Positions 9,994 to 18,441 of a DNA stretch of 64,000 nucleotides are shown here, in pieces. Numbering within the stretch: position 1 is the stretch's first letter; each line of letters starts with the position of its first letter. Source of the DNA: Bacteroidota bacterium (lineage in GTDB: Bacteria; Bacteroidota; Bacteroidia; AKYH767-A; 2013-40CM-41-45); assembly GCA_003389385.1 (NCBI GenBank), contig QQVM01000012.1, positions 62,001 to 126,000 of the forward strand. The letters are read 5' to 3'. The notes beneath the pieces are model-generated. The model did not search any database and was not told the origin of the DNA. It saw nothing but the letters and a program-made list of their open reading frames with translations. A program made the translations under genes and the position numbers.

Positions 9994-10021
9994 TAAAGTT
10001 AAGAATAAAAATAAAATTCAA
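9994..10021 (-). promoter_or_regulatory. Possible promoter of the beta-helix protein gene
   Basis: Reading the minus strand, TTG (10021-10019) is followed after 17 bases by TAACTTTA (10001-9994), one base off the Bacteroidota consensus TAnnTTTG. It lies about 35 bases upstream of the ATG at 9959. The region is AT-rich, so chance matches are likely. Confidence 0.3.
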
Positions 10022-10033
10022 CATCAAAAATAT

Positions 10034-10414
10034 TTACAATGGCTTCTTAAAGATAAAAAACACCGCGAGCATGATAAAACACATTCCAATGAAATGATTG
10101 ATATTAAAATTCTCTGTGCGAAAAAACAAAGTGGTAAATATCACAAACACAGTTAGTGTAATAGCCTCCTGAATAATTTTCAGTTGCCAGAGATTGAATG
10201 GCCCACCATGTTCTGTAAATCCGATTCTGTTTGCAGGAACCTGAAATAAATATTCAAAGAAAGCAATGCCCCAACTGATAAGTATGATGCTGAACAATCC
10301 CAGCTTACTGAACCACGGAATATCTTTGAACTTAAGATGTCCATACCAGGCGAAGGTCATGAAGATATTGGAAACAGTAAGAAGGAAGACAGTATATATT
10401 CCTTTCATTGACAC
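10034..10414 (-). CDS. DUF486 (DMT-like) small membrane protein
   Basis: 126 residues, nearly all hydrophobic, with four predicted membrane helices. The signature FAWYGHLKF, the FFEYLFQVPANRIG segment and the QLKIIQE motif identify the DUF486 family of the drug/metabolite transporter clan, four-helix inner-membrane proteins that probably work as dimers. The substrate is unknown. The gene sits 7 bases after the TIGR01777 epimerase stop, so they are likely co-transcribed. Confidence 0.88.
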   Translation of the reverse strand: MSMKGIYTVFLLTVSNIFMTFAWYGHLKFKDIPWFSKLGLFSIILISWGIAFFEYLFQVPANRIGFTEHGGPFNLWQLKIIQEAITLTVFVIFTTLFFRTENFNINHFIGMCFIMLAVFFIFKKPL

Positions 10415-10421
10415 ATATAGA

Positions 10422-11339
10422 TTAGTGGTATTTTAAAAGACTCTGCAATGTGGAAAATAAATTTTCATGCTTGAAATTAAAATTTGCCTGATGCAGTTTC
10501 TCATTCGACACTCTTTGACCTTCCAGAACAATTGCTGCTTTCTCTCCTAAGATTGCCTTCAGCATAAGGGACGGAACATTGACCGGCCACAAAGGCCGGT
10601 TCAAGACTTTTGCGAGTTGCCTGAAAAACTCACGGTTGCTGACAGGAAAAGATGCCACAGCATTATACACTCCGTTCATGTGTTCATTCTCTATAGCATA
10701 CTTGAAAATCCCTGACAAGTCATCAATATGTATCCAAGACATATATTGATTCCCTGATCCCAGTGCTGCACCTGCAAAATATTTAACCGGCAAAGCCATT
10801 ACAGGCAATGCTCCTCCTTTTTCCGAAAGCACAATGCCTATCCTGAGGATCACCACACGAATTCCAAGATTTTGAAACTGCAGAGCCGCCTTCTCCCACT
10901 CCCTGCATGTATCAGGAAGAAATCCTTCTCCTCCTTTGTCATCTTCTTTTAACCATTCATCATCTCTGTCACCGTAATAACCAATGGCAGACGCAGAAAC
11001 AAGGGTGTGGATGCTATGCTTCTGCTTACTTAATTCATCATATAAAAAATTCAAACTTTCGGTTCTGCTCTCCAGCAAAACCTGCTTTCTTGATTGTGTC
11101 CATCGTTTATCAGCTATTCCTGCTCCCGCCAGGTTGATTATGACTCCGGCATCTTTAAAAACTGACTGATCAATTTCAGCCTTGGCAGGATTCCAGTGAA
11201 AGAAACTTTTGCTTACATTTTTTTGCATTCGGCTAAGGATTCTCACCTTATAGCCTGTATTTTTTAACAGTAATCCCAGCTCAACACCTAGAAAACCGCT
11301 TCCACCACTTAAAACAGCAATCTCCAATTTTTTATTCAT
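10422..11339 (-). CDS. TIGR01777 family NAD(P)-binding epimerase (YfcH-like)
   Basis: 305 residues of the atypical short-chain dehydrogenase family that includes E. coli YfcH. An N-terminal Rossmann motif GGSGFLG, the NLAGAGIADKRW segment, SASAIGYYG (active-site region with YYG) and RIGIVLSEKGGAL are characteristic; the C-terminal DUF1731 part (about 255-305) is present. The natural substrate is not known for this family. It is the upstream gene of a pair with DUF486. Confidence 0.9.
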   Translation of the reverse strand: MNKKLEIAVLSGGSGFLGVELGLLLKNTGYKVRILSRMQKNVSKSFFHWNPAKAEIDQSVFKDAGVIINLAGAGIADKRWTQSRKQVLLESRTESLNFLYDELSKQKHSIHTLVSASAIGYYGDRDDEWLKEDDKGGEGFLPDTCREWEKAALQFQNLGIRVVILRIGIVLSEKGGALPVMALPVKYFAGAALGSGNQYMSWIHIDDLSGIFKYAIENEHMNGVYNAVASFPVSNREFFRQLAKVLNRPLWPVNVPSLMLKAILGEKAAIVLEGQRVSNEKLHQANFNFKHENLFSTLQSLLKYH

Positions 11340-11987
11340 AGATTAACCATACCAGAGTATAAAATTAAATATCGATATATCTGTAACATTTAGAACAGGA
11401 TTTTCAAAGACATGCAAATAAATGCTAACACATTGGCGACAATCATGTGATAGAGAGAATCTTACAAATCAAACTTAATATTGTCTATAAATTACATCAG
11501 GTTCAAGGTTTAAGTTATAATACACCGATGCAATTCTCGATTAGGCCATTATCAGGATTTAATAAATTATAGTCTTAACAAATTGTTGAACGTTTTAATA
11601 CTGCCCACAAAGTAAAGTAACTTCTTTTCCTCAATATCCCTATCCTTTATCATGAATCGAATCAAACACAAATTTTAATTGCAATTTAATTCTTACAGTT
11701 TCTATACACTCCGAATTACGGTTTAATTTTAAAACCCAAATGTAATTAGCCAACAATATGTAACATTTCTATATCAAACAGGACTACTTACTTCTTCAAA
11801 CATACAAACATAGTTATTTTCATTGTTTTCAAACTCGGACATGAAACGATTTACGCTTTAGAGATATACATCACATTAGTCACATAGTTTTAGTTTATTT
11901 CAACATGTCTATAGTTCTACTGGCTGCTGAACCTCATTTTTAATCTATATCATGTAACTAACCCTATTGTTAAATGTATAAAGCTGA
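11340..11987. other. AT-rich gene-poor stretch
   Basis: About 650 bases with visibly lower G+C than the flanks and stop codons in all frames. I see no intact gene, tRNA or mobile-element end. It leads directly into a decayed histidine kinase tail, so it probably contains the eroded 5' part of that kinase gene, but no further kinase motif could be recovered by eye. Confidence 0.5.
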
Positions 11988-12212
11988 TTATCTATAAAAT
12001 CAAGAAAACATATGCTGTGTAAGCCCCTCCAGAGAATGGGAATCATGATTTTAGGTCTGCTATCACAAACGAGCGGCCTTGGGTTATACATAGTCAAAGA
12101 AACAGTTGCAAAACTGAACGGTTCAATTTTGTTGAATTCACTTATAAGATTTTGGACAGAATTTACTCTTTATTTACCAAATTATATTCCAACCAAAGTA
12201 AACAATGGCTGA
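11988..12212 (+). pseudogene. Remnant of a histidine kinase ATPase domain (C-terminal end)
   Basis: The frame is open from 11988 to the TGA at 12210-12212. It translates to the far C-terminus of a sensor kinase: a KPLQRMG segment (normally the F box), then TSGLGLYIVKETVAKLNG, the G2 box of a HATPase domain, and the final strand TEFTLYLPN. No HisKA region, N box or G1 box is present upstream, and a TGA at 11985 blocks the frame, so this is a truncated relic. It overlaps the following response regulator by 8 bases, the usual arrangement for a kinase-regulator pair. Confidence 0.75.
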
Positions 12213-12633
12213 AATCAAGAAGCTCAAATTAGTGATGATTGTGGATGATAATGAAATAGATCGTTACATCGCAAAAAGGGTCATATTAAAAAATAACTTT
12301 GCTGAAAAAGTACTTGAGATGGATTCAGCCATGACAGCAATTGACTATTTCAAAAAAATTAACATAAGTGAAGACAATCTGCCAGATCTTATTTTCCTTG
12401 ACATTAGAATGCCTGCGATGGATGGGTTTGAATTTCTCAAGGAATATGAAAAGTTGGATTAATCAATACGAAACAAATGTATCATTATGATGCTATCAAC
12501 ATCATTGCATCCAAATGACTTGAGCAGAGCAAATTCCAACCCATTTGTAAAAAAGTTTCTAAACAAACCTTTAAATCAGGCTGCACTTAATCTTTTAGGA
12601 AAGACAGAAAATGAGAATACAGAAACGACTTAA
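12205..12633 (+). pseudogene. Response regulator (receiver only) interrupted by an in-frame stop
   Basis: A single-domain receiver of 142 codons. The first half (12205-12462) has the acidic pair in VDDNEID, the phospho-acceptor aspartate in FLDIRMPAMDG and GFEFLKEYEKLD, then a TAA at 12460-12462. Translation continues in the same frame without any indel: IIMMLSTSLHPND (the switch Thr/Ser strand), NPFVKKFLNKPL (the conserved lysine) and a second TAA at 12631. A single C-to-T change (CAA to TAA) would explain the stop. Either it is a recent pseudogene, a sequencing error, or read through. The upstream kinase is also broken, which favours decay. Confidence 0.8.
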
Positions 12634-12816
12634 ATTTCATCGCCAACATTAAGGATCACTTAAACTTTATTTTACTTCCCTTATTTTCAATGTTTTACGA
12701 GCATAGGTATACATTTCTGCATAGAATCAATCTTTTATAAAATGCCAGTCCGCAGGCCAAAGATCTGAGAGCCATTAGACGAACATTTTCACCTTTATAA
12801 TATTATGTGCCTGCTG

Positions 12817-12847
12817 TTTGCAGGATTAGAAAAATGTCCTACTTTTG
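12817..12847 (+). promoter_or_regulatory. Promoter of the rplM ribosomal operon
   Basis: TTTG (12817-12820), 19 bases, then TACTTTTG (12840-12847): an exact match to the Bacteroidota primary sigma promoter pattern TTTG-N17-23-TAnnTTTG. The expected transcription start is near 12853, leaving a leader of ~50 bases before the GTG start of rplM. The segment 12634-12816 upstream holds nothing I recognise. Confidence 0.6.
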
Positions 12848-12902
12848 CAACCCCTTCTGGGAATAGTATTTTCTCGAGTAAAACCTTAAAAATCATTGAA
12901 AA

Positions 12903-13349
12903 GTGGACGCTATCACTTATAAGACAATAAGTCTGAACTCCAAAACGGCGGAAAAAAACTGGGTTTTGGTGGATGCTACGGATATGGTCGTAGGACGTTT
13001 ATCATCTGAAGTAGCAAAAATCATTCGCGGCAAGCACAAGCCGGGTTACACTCCTCATGTTGATTGTGGAGACAATGTGATCATCATTAACGCTGAAAAA
13101 GTGCGTTTTACAGGCAATAAAATGGAAGAAAAGGAATATGTACACCACACTGGATATCCTGGTGGTCAGCGTTTCGCATCTCCAAAAGATTGGATGAGAA
13201 AGAATCCGGCTCTGATCCTGGAAAACTCAATCCGCGGCATGCTGCCTAAAAACCGTCTTGGACGCGAATTATTCAGAAACCTTCATGTTTATGTAGGTGC
13301 TGAACATCCGCATACAGCTCAAAAACCAAAGCAAATCACAATTTCTTAA
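12903..13349 (+). CDS. rplM: 50S ribosomal protein L13
   Basis: 148 residues of the large-subunit protein L13, an early assembly protein. The conserved core (WVLVDATDMVVGRLSS, KHKPGYTPHVDCGDNVIIINAEKV, HHTGYPGGQR, and AVRGMLP-like IRGMLPKN) is intact. The start is GTG at 12903, giving the MD-x-x-x-YKT N-terminus typical of Bacteroidota L13; no ATG lies upstream in frame at a sensible place. It is the first gene of rplM-rpsI-rpsB-tsf, behind a good Bacteroidota promoter. Confidence 0.97.
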   Translation: MDAITYKTISLNSKTAEKNWVLVDATDMVVGRLSSEVAKIIRGKHKPGYTPHVDCGDNVIIINAEKVRFTGNKMEEKEYVHHTGYPGGQRFASPKDWMRKNPALILENSIRGMLPKNRLGRELFRNLHVYVGAEHPHTAQKPKQITIS

Positions 13350-13364
13350 TCACATTTATAAATC

Positions 13365-13751
13365 ATGGCAATTATCCACGCTATTGGAAGAAGAAAGACC
13401 TCAATCGCCCGAGTTTATGCTGAACCCGGGAATGGAGATATCAAAGTAAATAACCGCGACTTCAAGGAGTACTTCCCTACAGGTCCGCTGCAGTATATCG
13501 TGACGCAGGCTCAGTCTGCCGTCAATGCCGTTGAAAGCTGGAACATCACTGTGAATGTCGACGGAGGTGGTATCAAAGGACAGGCTGAAGCAATCCGACT
13601 CGGTATTGCAAGAGCACTAGTTCAAAGCAACGAAGAACTTAAACCCGCTCTGCGCAAGGAAGGCCTCCTTACCCGCGATCCAAGAATGGTGGAAAGAAAG
13701 AAGCCGGGACAGAAAAAAGCACGTAAGCGCTTCCAGTTCTCTAAACGTTAA
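13365..13751 (+). CDS. rpsI: 30S ribosomal protein S9
   Basis: 128 residues, normal for S9 (uS9). The GRRKTSIARV start, the GGGIKGQAEAIRLGIARAL centre and the C-terminal basic tail ending KKARKRFQFSKR, which reaches to the P-site tRNA, are all present; S9 always ends in the KR or equivalent seen here. It lies 15 bases after rplM and is co-transcribed with it. Confidence 0.97.
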   Translation: MAIIHAIGRRKTSIARVYAEPGNGDIKVNNRDFKEYFPTGPLQYIVTQAQSAVNAVESWNITVNVDGGGIKGQAEAIRLGIARALVQSNEELKPALRKEGLLTRDPRMVERKKPGQKKARKRFQFSKR

Positions 13752-13832
13752 TCTGTTTTCACAATCATTCCCTGCCGAATGATTGTGAAACGAATAAATA
13801 AATTATCAAAAACAATCTTTCAAATCAATAAA

Positions 13833-14690
13833 ATGTCAAGAGTATCATATAACGATTTACTCGAAGCAGGTGCCCACTTCGGCCACTTGAAGAGCAAGTG
13901 GAACCCTAAAATGGCTCCTTATATTTTCATGGAGGCCCGTGGCATCCACATCATTGACCTGAACAAAACAGTAGCTAAGCTTGAAGAAGCTGCAAATGCC
14001 ATCAAGCAGGTTGCAAGATCAGGAAAGAAGGTCCTCTTCGTAGCTACCAAAAAACAGGCTAAAGACATCGTTGCCGACGCGGCAAACAGAGTTGGAATGC
14101 CATACATCGTAGAACGCTGGCCGGGCGGAATGCTCACCAACTTTGCGACTGTGCGTAAATCAGTGAAGAAAATGGCTGGTTTCGACAAAATGGCTACTGA
14201 TGGTACATTCGCCATCATCTCCAAGAAAGAACGTCTCCAGATTACACGTCAGAAAGCGAAAATGGAAAAATTCCTCGGAAGCATCGTCGACCTTGGCAAA
14301 CTTCCTGCTGCTCTTTTCATCGTTGACATCAACAAGGAACACATCGCCGTTGCAGAAGCCAAGAAGCTGAACATCCCGACTTTCGCTATCACTGATACCA
14401 ATACAGATCCTACTCAGGTTGATTTCGCGGTTCCTGCGAACGACGACGCTACAAAATCGATCGCACTGATTGTTGACACAATGGCGAAAGCGATTGAAGA
14501 AGGTCTTGCTGAAAGAAAACTGGATAAGGAAGCTGAGAAGGATCGTGAAGAAGAAGGAACAACTGCTGATGGAGGTATCAATGTAGAATATGTAGGCAAA
14601 GATGAGGCTGGCGCAGATGAAGACACCGATTCTGTTCAGACTGCCAAAAAGCCTGGCCGTAAACGCACTACCACGGCTAAGAAAAATTAA
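13833..14690 (+). CDS. rpsB: 30S ribosomal protein S2
   Basis: 285 residues from the ATG at 13833. I chose this start because the family begins S-x-VSYNDLLEAGAHFGH; an in-frame ATG at 13779 would add 18 residues not seen in S2. Core motifs are GAHFGHLKSKWNPKM, FVATKKQAKDIV, VERWPGGMLTNF and DTNTDPTQVDF. Beyond residue ~235 there is a ~50-residue tail, first rich in D/E, then ending in the basic KKPGRKRTTTAKK; E. coli S2 stops near 241. Such tails are known in Bacteroidota S2. Part of the rplM operon. Confidence 0.96.
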   Translation: MSRVSYNDLLEAGAHFGHLKSKWNPKMAPYIFMEARGIHIIDLNKTVAKLEEAANAIKQVARSGKKVLFVATKKQAKDIVADAANRVGMPYIVERWPGGMLTNFATVRKSVKKMAGFDKMATDGTFAIISKKERLQITRQKAKMEKFLGSIVDLGKLPAALFIVDINKEHIAVAEAKKLNIPTFAITDTNTDPTQVDFAVPANDDATKSIALIVDTMAKAIEEGLAERKLDKEAEKDREEEGTTADGGINVEYVGKDEAGADEDTDSVQTAKKPGRKRTTTAKKN

Positions 14691-14725
14691 TCCGTTTACA
14701 GTTAAACTAAAAAATTAATATTGAA

Positions 14726-15562
14726 ATGAGTACAGCAACAATCAGCGCTTCAGATGTAAACAAACTCCGCCAGCAAACAGGCGCGGGAATGATGGATTGC
14801 AAGAAAGCCCTTACTGAAGCTAATGGTGATTTCGAAGCTGCAATAGATATCCTCCGCAAGAAGGGACAGAAAATCGCAGCAAACCGTCAGGATCGCGAAG
14901 CGAAAGAAGGATATGTTTATGGAAAAGTGACTGCTGATGGTAAAAACGGTGTTGTGGTAGCAGTATGCTGCGAAACAGATTTCGTAGCGAAAAATGCTGA
15001 CTTTGTAAAATACGGTGAGTCAATCCTCGACCTTGCGCTTCAGCACAAGCCTGCAAGTATCGATGACCTCAAAGCTTTGAAACTTGGAAACACTACTATC
15101 GGAGAATCTTTGGTTGACCAGATGGGCAAGATCGGAGAGAAAATTGATGTAGTGGACTATCAGGTTGTGAGTTCAGAAAAAGTAATCGTGTACAATCACC
15201 CAGGCAATAAACTCAGTTCTATGATAGGTTTCAACTCAGCTCCTGCAGGAATTGATGATGCCGGCAAGAATGTGGCTATGCAGGCAGCTGCGATGGCTCC
15301 TGTTGCAGTCGATAAAGATGATGTGGACTCGAAAATCCTTGAGCGTGAAATCGAAATTGGTAAAGACCAGGCTCGCCAGGAAGGTAAGCCTGAGAACATG
15401 ATCGAAAAGATTGCGATGGGCAAGTTGAACAAATTTTACAATGACTACACTCTGCTCAATCAGGTTTACATCAAAGATGATAAGAAAACGGTGAGACAGT
15501 ATCTCGAAAGCATCAGCAAGGACCTGCGGGTGACAGCGATGAAAAGAGTGCTGATCGGATAA
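14726..15562 (+). CDS. tsf: Translation elongation factor Ts
   Basis: 278 residues. EF-Ts is the guanine-nucleotide exchange factor of EF-Tu. The N-terminal UBA-like module (VNKLRQQTGAGMMDCKKALTEANGDFEAAID) and the core segment VCCETDFVAKN with the conserved TDFV that displaces the EF-Tu magnesium are intact; the C-terminal dimerisation region is present and of normal length. It follows rpsB at 35 bases, the almost universal order, and is closed by a strong terminator, so pyrH and frr downstream probably have their own promoter or depend on read-through. Confidence 0.97.
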   Translation: MSTATISASDVNKLRQQTGAGMMDCKKALTEANGDFEAAIDILRKKGQKIAANRQDREAKEGYVYGKVTADGKNGVVVAVCCETDFVAKNADFVKYGESILDLALQHKPASIDDLKALKLGNTTIGESLVDQMGKIGEKIDVVDYQVVSSEKVIVYNHPGNKLSSMIGFNSAPAGIDDAGKNVAMQAAAMAPVAVDKDDVDSKILEREIEIGKDQARQEGKPENMIEKIAMGKLNKFYNDYTLLNQVYIKDDKKTVRQYLESISKDLRVTAMKRVLIG

Positions 15563-15565
15563 TAC

Positions 15566-15595
15566 AAAAAGAGAACTTAGGTTCTCTTTTTTTTT
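15566..15595 (+). terminator. Rho-independent terminator after tsf
   Basis: GAGAAC (15571-15576), loop TTAG, GTTCTC (15581-15586), extended by flanking A/T pairs and followed by nine T residues. It lies a few bases after the tsf stop and ends the rplM operon. Confidence 0.85.
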
Positions 15596-15660
15596 GCCAT
15601 GATGTGGCGCTGACAGAATTCAATCAATTTATCTAAATTAGCCCTCGGAAATCTCAAAGC

Positions 15661-16371
15661 ATGAAATACAAACGCGTACTTCTAAAACTCAGCGGTGAGT
15701 CACTGATGGGCGAAAAAGACTTCGGAATTGACCACAAAAGACTCAAGCAATATTCCGAAGACATAAAGAAAATTGTGGACAAGGGTGTGGAAGTGGCTAT
15801 TGTAATAGGAGGCGGAAATATATTCAGAGGTGTTGGCAATGATGCTGAACATGTAATCGACAGAGTCCAGGGAGACTACATGGGGATGCTCGCCACAGTC
15901 ATAAATTCCATGGCTCTTCAGTCGGCCCTTGAAAGAATCGGAGTGAATACAAGACTTCAGTCTGCCATTAAAATGGAACAGATCTGTGAGCCCTATATCA
16001 AAAGACGTGCAGTAAGACACCTTGAAAAAGGAAGAGTTGTGATTTTCGGCGCTGGAACAGGCAATCCGTATTTCACTACAGACACAGCCGCAAGCCTGAG
16101 AGCAATAGAAATCGGAGCAGATGTAATTCTGAAGGGAACACGCGTCGACGGAATCTATGATTCAGACCCTGAGACAAATCAGGATGCAGTGAAATACAGC
16201 ACAGTTACTTTTGATGAAGTGTATGAAAAAGGCCTGAAGGTAATGGATCTGACAGCCTTCACTCTTTGCAATGAAAACAAAGTGCCAATAATAGTATTCG
16301 ACATGAACCGCTCAGGCAATCTGCTGCGGGTAATGGAAGGAGATCCAGTGGGCACTCTTGTGGAATTCTAA
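15661..16371 (+). CDS. pyrH: Uridylate kinase (UMP kinase)
   Basis: 236 residues of the amino-acid-kinase family enzyme that phosphorylates UMP to UDP; bacterial PyrH is hexameric, GTP-activated and UTP-inhibited. Motifs are [13 protein letters not shown] (phosphate-binding start), [10 protein letters not shown], and [13 protein letters not shown]. Normal length. It sits 98 bases after tsf, behind a terminator, and 46 bases before frr, with which it is probably co-transcribed, the standard order. Confidence 0.97.
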   Translation: MKYKRVLLKLSGESLMGEKDFGIDHKRLKQYSEDIKKIVDKGVEVAIVIGGGNIFRGVGNDAEHVIDRVQGDYMGMLATVINSMALQSALERIGVNTRLQSAIKMEQICEPYIKRRAVRHLEKGRVVIFGAGTGNPYFTTDTAASLRAIEIGADVILKGTRVDGIYDSDPETNQDAVKYSTVTFDEVYEKGLKVMDLTAFTLCNENKVPIIVFDMNRSGNLLRVMEGDPVGTLVEF

Positions 16372-16417
16372 GAGTCAGCTAAATATTCTGTTTAAATCAA
16401 ATTAAAATATTGCCATT

Positions 16418-16975
16418 ATGCTGGACGCCAACCAAATTCTAAACCATGCCAAAGACCGCATGCAGCATGCGATTGATCACCTGGAAGCAGAGCTTGCTAA
16501 AATCAGAGCAGGACGAGCCAATCCTTCCATGCTGGAAGGATTGCATGTAGATTATTACGGAACGAATACTCCTGTCAGCCAAGTCGCCAACATCACAGTT
16601 CCTGATGCTAAAACACTAATGATTCAGCCCTGGGAGAAAAATATGATCGCTCCAATTGAAAAAGCAATTCTTGCTGCGAACCTGGGTTTTACTCCGCAAA
16701 ATGACGGTCAGGTAATCCGCATTAACATACCTGCGCTCACTGAAGAGCGGAGAAAAGATTTAGTAAAAAAAACCAAGGCAGAAGCTGAGCATTGCAAAGT
16801 GTCCATTCGGACAAACAGGAAAGATGCAAATGATCACATTAAAAAAGATTCCAAAGGCATGCCTGAAGATGTGGTCAAGGATATTGAAGATAAAATTCAG
16901 AAGATGACAGATCACTACATCTCCATCGTAGACAAACACCTTGAAACAAAAGAAAAGGAAATAATGACCATTTGA
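16418..16975 (+). CDS. frr: Ribosome recycling factor
   Basis: 185 residues, the standard length of RRF, which with EF-G splits the post-termination ribosome. The ELAKIRAGRANPSML helix, the VDYYGTNTPVSQVANI hinge and domain II region, IQPWEKNMI, and LTEERRKDLVKK are conserved. The gene ends the translation cluster rplM to frr. A GC-rich hairpin lies about 25 bases after the stop. Confidence 0.97.
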   Translation: MLDANQILNHAKDRMQHAIDHLEAELAKIRAGRANPSMLEGLHVDYYGTNTPVSQVANITVPDAKTLMIQPWEKNMIAPIEKAILAANLGFTPQNDGQVIRINIPALTEERRKDLVKKTKAEAEHCKVSIRTNRKDANDHIKKDSKGMPEDVVKDIEDKIQKMTDHYISIVDKHLETKEKEIMTI

Positions 16976-16998
16976 CTTGTTTCCCTCATGAGTACACA

Positions 16999-17034
16999 GA
17001 GCCGGGCCCTGATGAAGTCCGGCTCATTCGTTTC
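16999..17034 (+). terminator. Probable weak terminator after frr
   Basis: GAGCCGG (16999-17005) pairs with CCGGCTC (17019-17025) across a 13-base loop. The downstream run ATTCGTTTC is only partly T-rich, so termination may be incomplete or Rho-assisted. Confidence 0.45.
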
Positions 17035-17127
17035 ATGTCCCTGTTCAGAAGACCAGATGTCCCACTCAGCAAGTCTTTCAGGCCGATTGTCCGGTGTTTT
17101 ATTATCTTTAACGGTAAATAAAAAAAC

Positions 17128-17556
17128 ATGAAAAGTTTAGGCCAATTATCCTTGATCTTCACATTTTTTCTTCTTCTGTTTTCTGCATGTAAAAAGGACG
17201 AAGGAACTTCGCCTTCAAACGATCCCGGAAATATTATTCAATCTGGCCAATGGAGAATATCACTGTTCATGGAAGATGGCAATGATGAAACATCGCATTT
17301 CAGCGGATACGTGTTTACATTCAGCTCTGACGGGAGTGCAAAAGCAGAAAAATCAGGAAGCAGAGTGAACGGCAGTTGGTCTAAAGGAACAGATAACAGT
17401 ACTCCTAAACTTAATTTACACTTTGGAAATAATGATCCCTGGCGTGAATTGAATGAGGACTGGCATATACTTGAGGAAAATTCCTCGATCATTCGCCTTG
17501 AACATGTGAGCGGTGGAAACGGTGGCATTGATAATTTGAACTTCACAAAAATCTGA
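17128..17556 (+). CDS. Small lipoprotein, lipocalin-like
   Basis: 142 residues. A type II signal peptide ends in the lipobox FSAC at residues 18-21, followed by KKDE, so the product is lipidated and faces the periplasm or outer membrane. The mature part is beta-rich with a GQWRISLFMEDGNDET opening, a GYVFTFSSDG strand and a NGSWS motif, the pattern of lipocalin-like proteins of Bacteroidota. Binding partner unknown. It lies alone between frr and the next exported protein gene. Confidence 0.75.
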   Translation: MKSLGQLSLIFTFFLLLFSACKKDEGTSPSNDPGNIIQSGQWRISLFMEDGNDETSHFSGYVFTFSSDGSAKAEKSGSRVNGSWSKGTDNSTPKLNLHFGNNDPWRELNEDWHILEENSSIIRLEHVSGGNGGIDNLNFTKI

Positions 17557-17632
17557 TTCGGTTGTCTCAGCATTCATTTTCTGGCTGGCAATTTTTCCGT
17601 AATTTTATTCTCCAGCTTTTAATTCAGATCGA

Positions 17633-18154
17633 ATGCGAAAAATTGTTTTTTTCATCACGCTGATGATTTTCTGTATTTCAGCACATGCACAATATCAAAT
17701 TACGAGCAATGTCATCAAGGCCGACAGTATTATTCCTGATAAATCTACTGACATCAGCCTCTTCAGTCCGCTAATCGGAAGCTGGAAAGGAAAAGGCATG
17801 GGAGGATATTGCGATGAAGTCTGGCTTGCTCCAATCAAGGGACGAATGCACGGTATGTTTCGTCTGGAAAGGGAAGAGGAAATTTATTTCACTGAGTTTA
17901 TGACTCTTTATCACGATTCAATTGGACATGTTTTGAAGATTAAGCATTTCAGTGCCGACTTTATTGGATGGGAATCGAATGACAAATCGCTGGAGTTCAG
18001 ATTTCTCAAGGCTGAGAAGGACAAATTGTTTTTCAGCGGAATCACATTTCATTTTCCGGATCCTGAAACATTACATATCTATCTTGCATTCAGGCAAAAA
18101 GACAAAAGTTATCGGGAAGAAGAGTTTATCATGAAACGTTTCGCTATTCATTAA
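17633..18154 (+). CDS. Exported DUF6265-like protein
   Basis: 173 residues with a signal peptide (cleavage near AHAQ). The mature part begins LIGSWKGKGMGGYCDEVWL and holds GRMHGMFRLE and EEFIMKR, the layout of the DUF6265 family, which resembles a short lipocalin-like barrel. No function is known for the family. The spacing to the preceding lipoprotein gene is 76 bases, so the two may or may not share a transcript. Confidence 0.7.
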   Translation: MRKIVFFITLMIFCISAHAQYQITSNVIKADSIIPDKSTDISLFSPLIGSWKGKGMGGYCDEVWLAPIKGRMHGMFRLEREEEIYFTEFMTLYHDSIGHVLKIKHFSADFIGWESNDKSLEFRFLKAEKDKLFFSGITFHFPDPETLHIYLAFRQKDKSYREEEFIMKRFAIH

Positions 18155-18310
18155 AAAAATTCACCTGAGCTGAATGAGATTGAAATGCTTTTTTTAGAGA
18201 TTTCGACCTGAATTGGGTTAAAACTTGACTCAAAAGGATGAAAAAAGTATGAATCAGGGTTTTAAAAATGCAGAAATTTCACCAAAATTGAGGATTTTGA
18301 AAAAAGTTTT

Positions 18311-18331
18311 CAATTTTTCAGATAAAAATTG
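18311..18331. repeat. Perfect 8-bp inverted repeat
   Basis: CAATTTTT, 5-base spacer, AAAAATTG. It is all A/T apart from the outer pair and is not followed by a T tract, so it is more likely an RNA hairpin or binding site than a terminator. Confidence 0.4.
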
Positions 18332-18411
18332 CAACAAAGTTTAAACGCCTCCGTTAGAATAGGTGTGTTTCATGTTAAGTTTTAAGTTAAGTTACTTGAA
18401 TTGTTGATCAG

Positions 18412-18441
18412 AAAGCCCCGGAGTAAAACCCGGGGTTTTTT
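18412..18441 (+). terminator. Strong rho-independent terminator
   Basis: CCCCGG (18416-18421) pairs with CCGGGG (18430-18435), loop of eight bases, followed by TTTTTTGTTTT. It terminates plus-strand transcripts coming from 17633-18154 or from a small RNA in between; read on the minus strand the T run is poor. Confidence 0.8.

Noticed and set aside
13779-13832. N-terminal extension of S2 from the ATG at 13779
   Set aside because: The residues do not match the family; the ATG at 13833 gives the conserved N-terminus.
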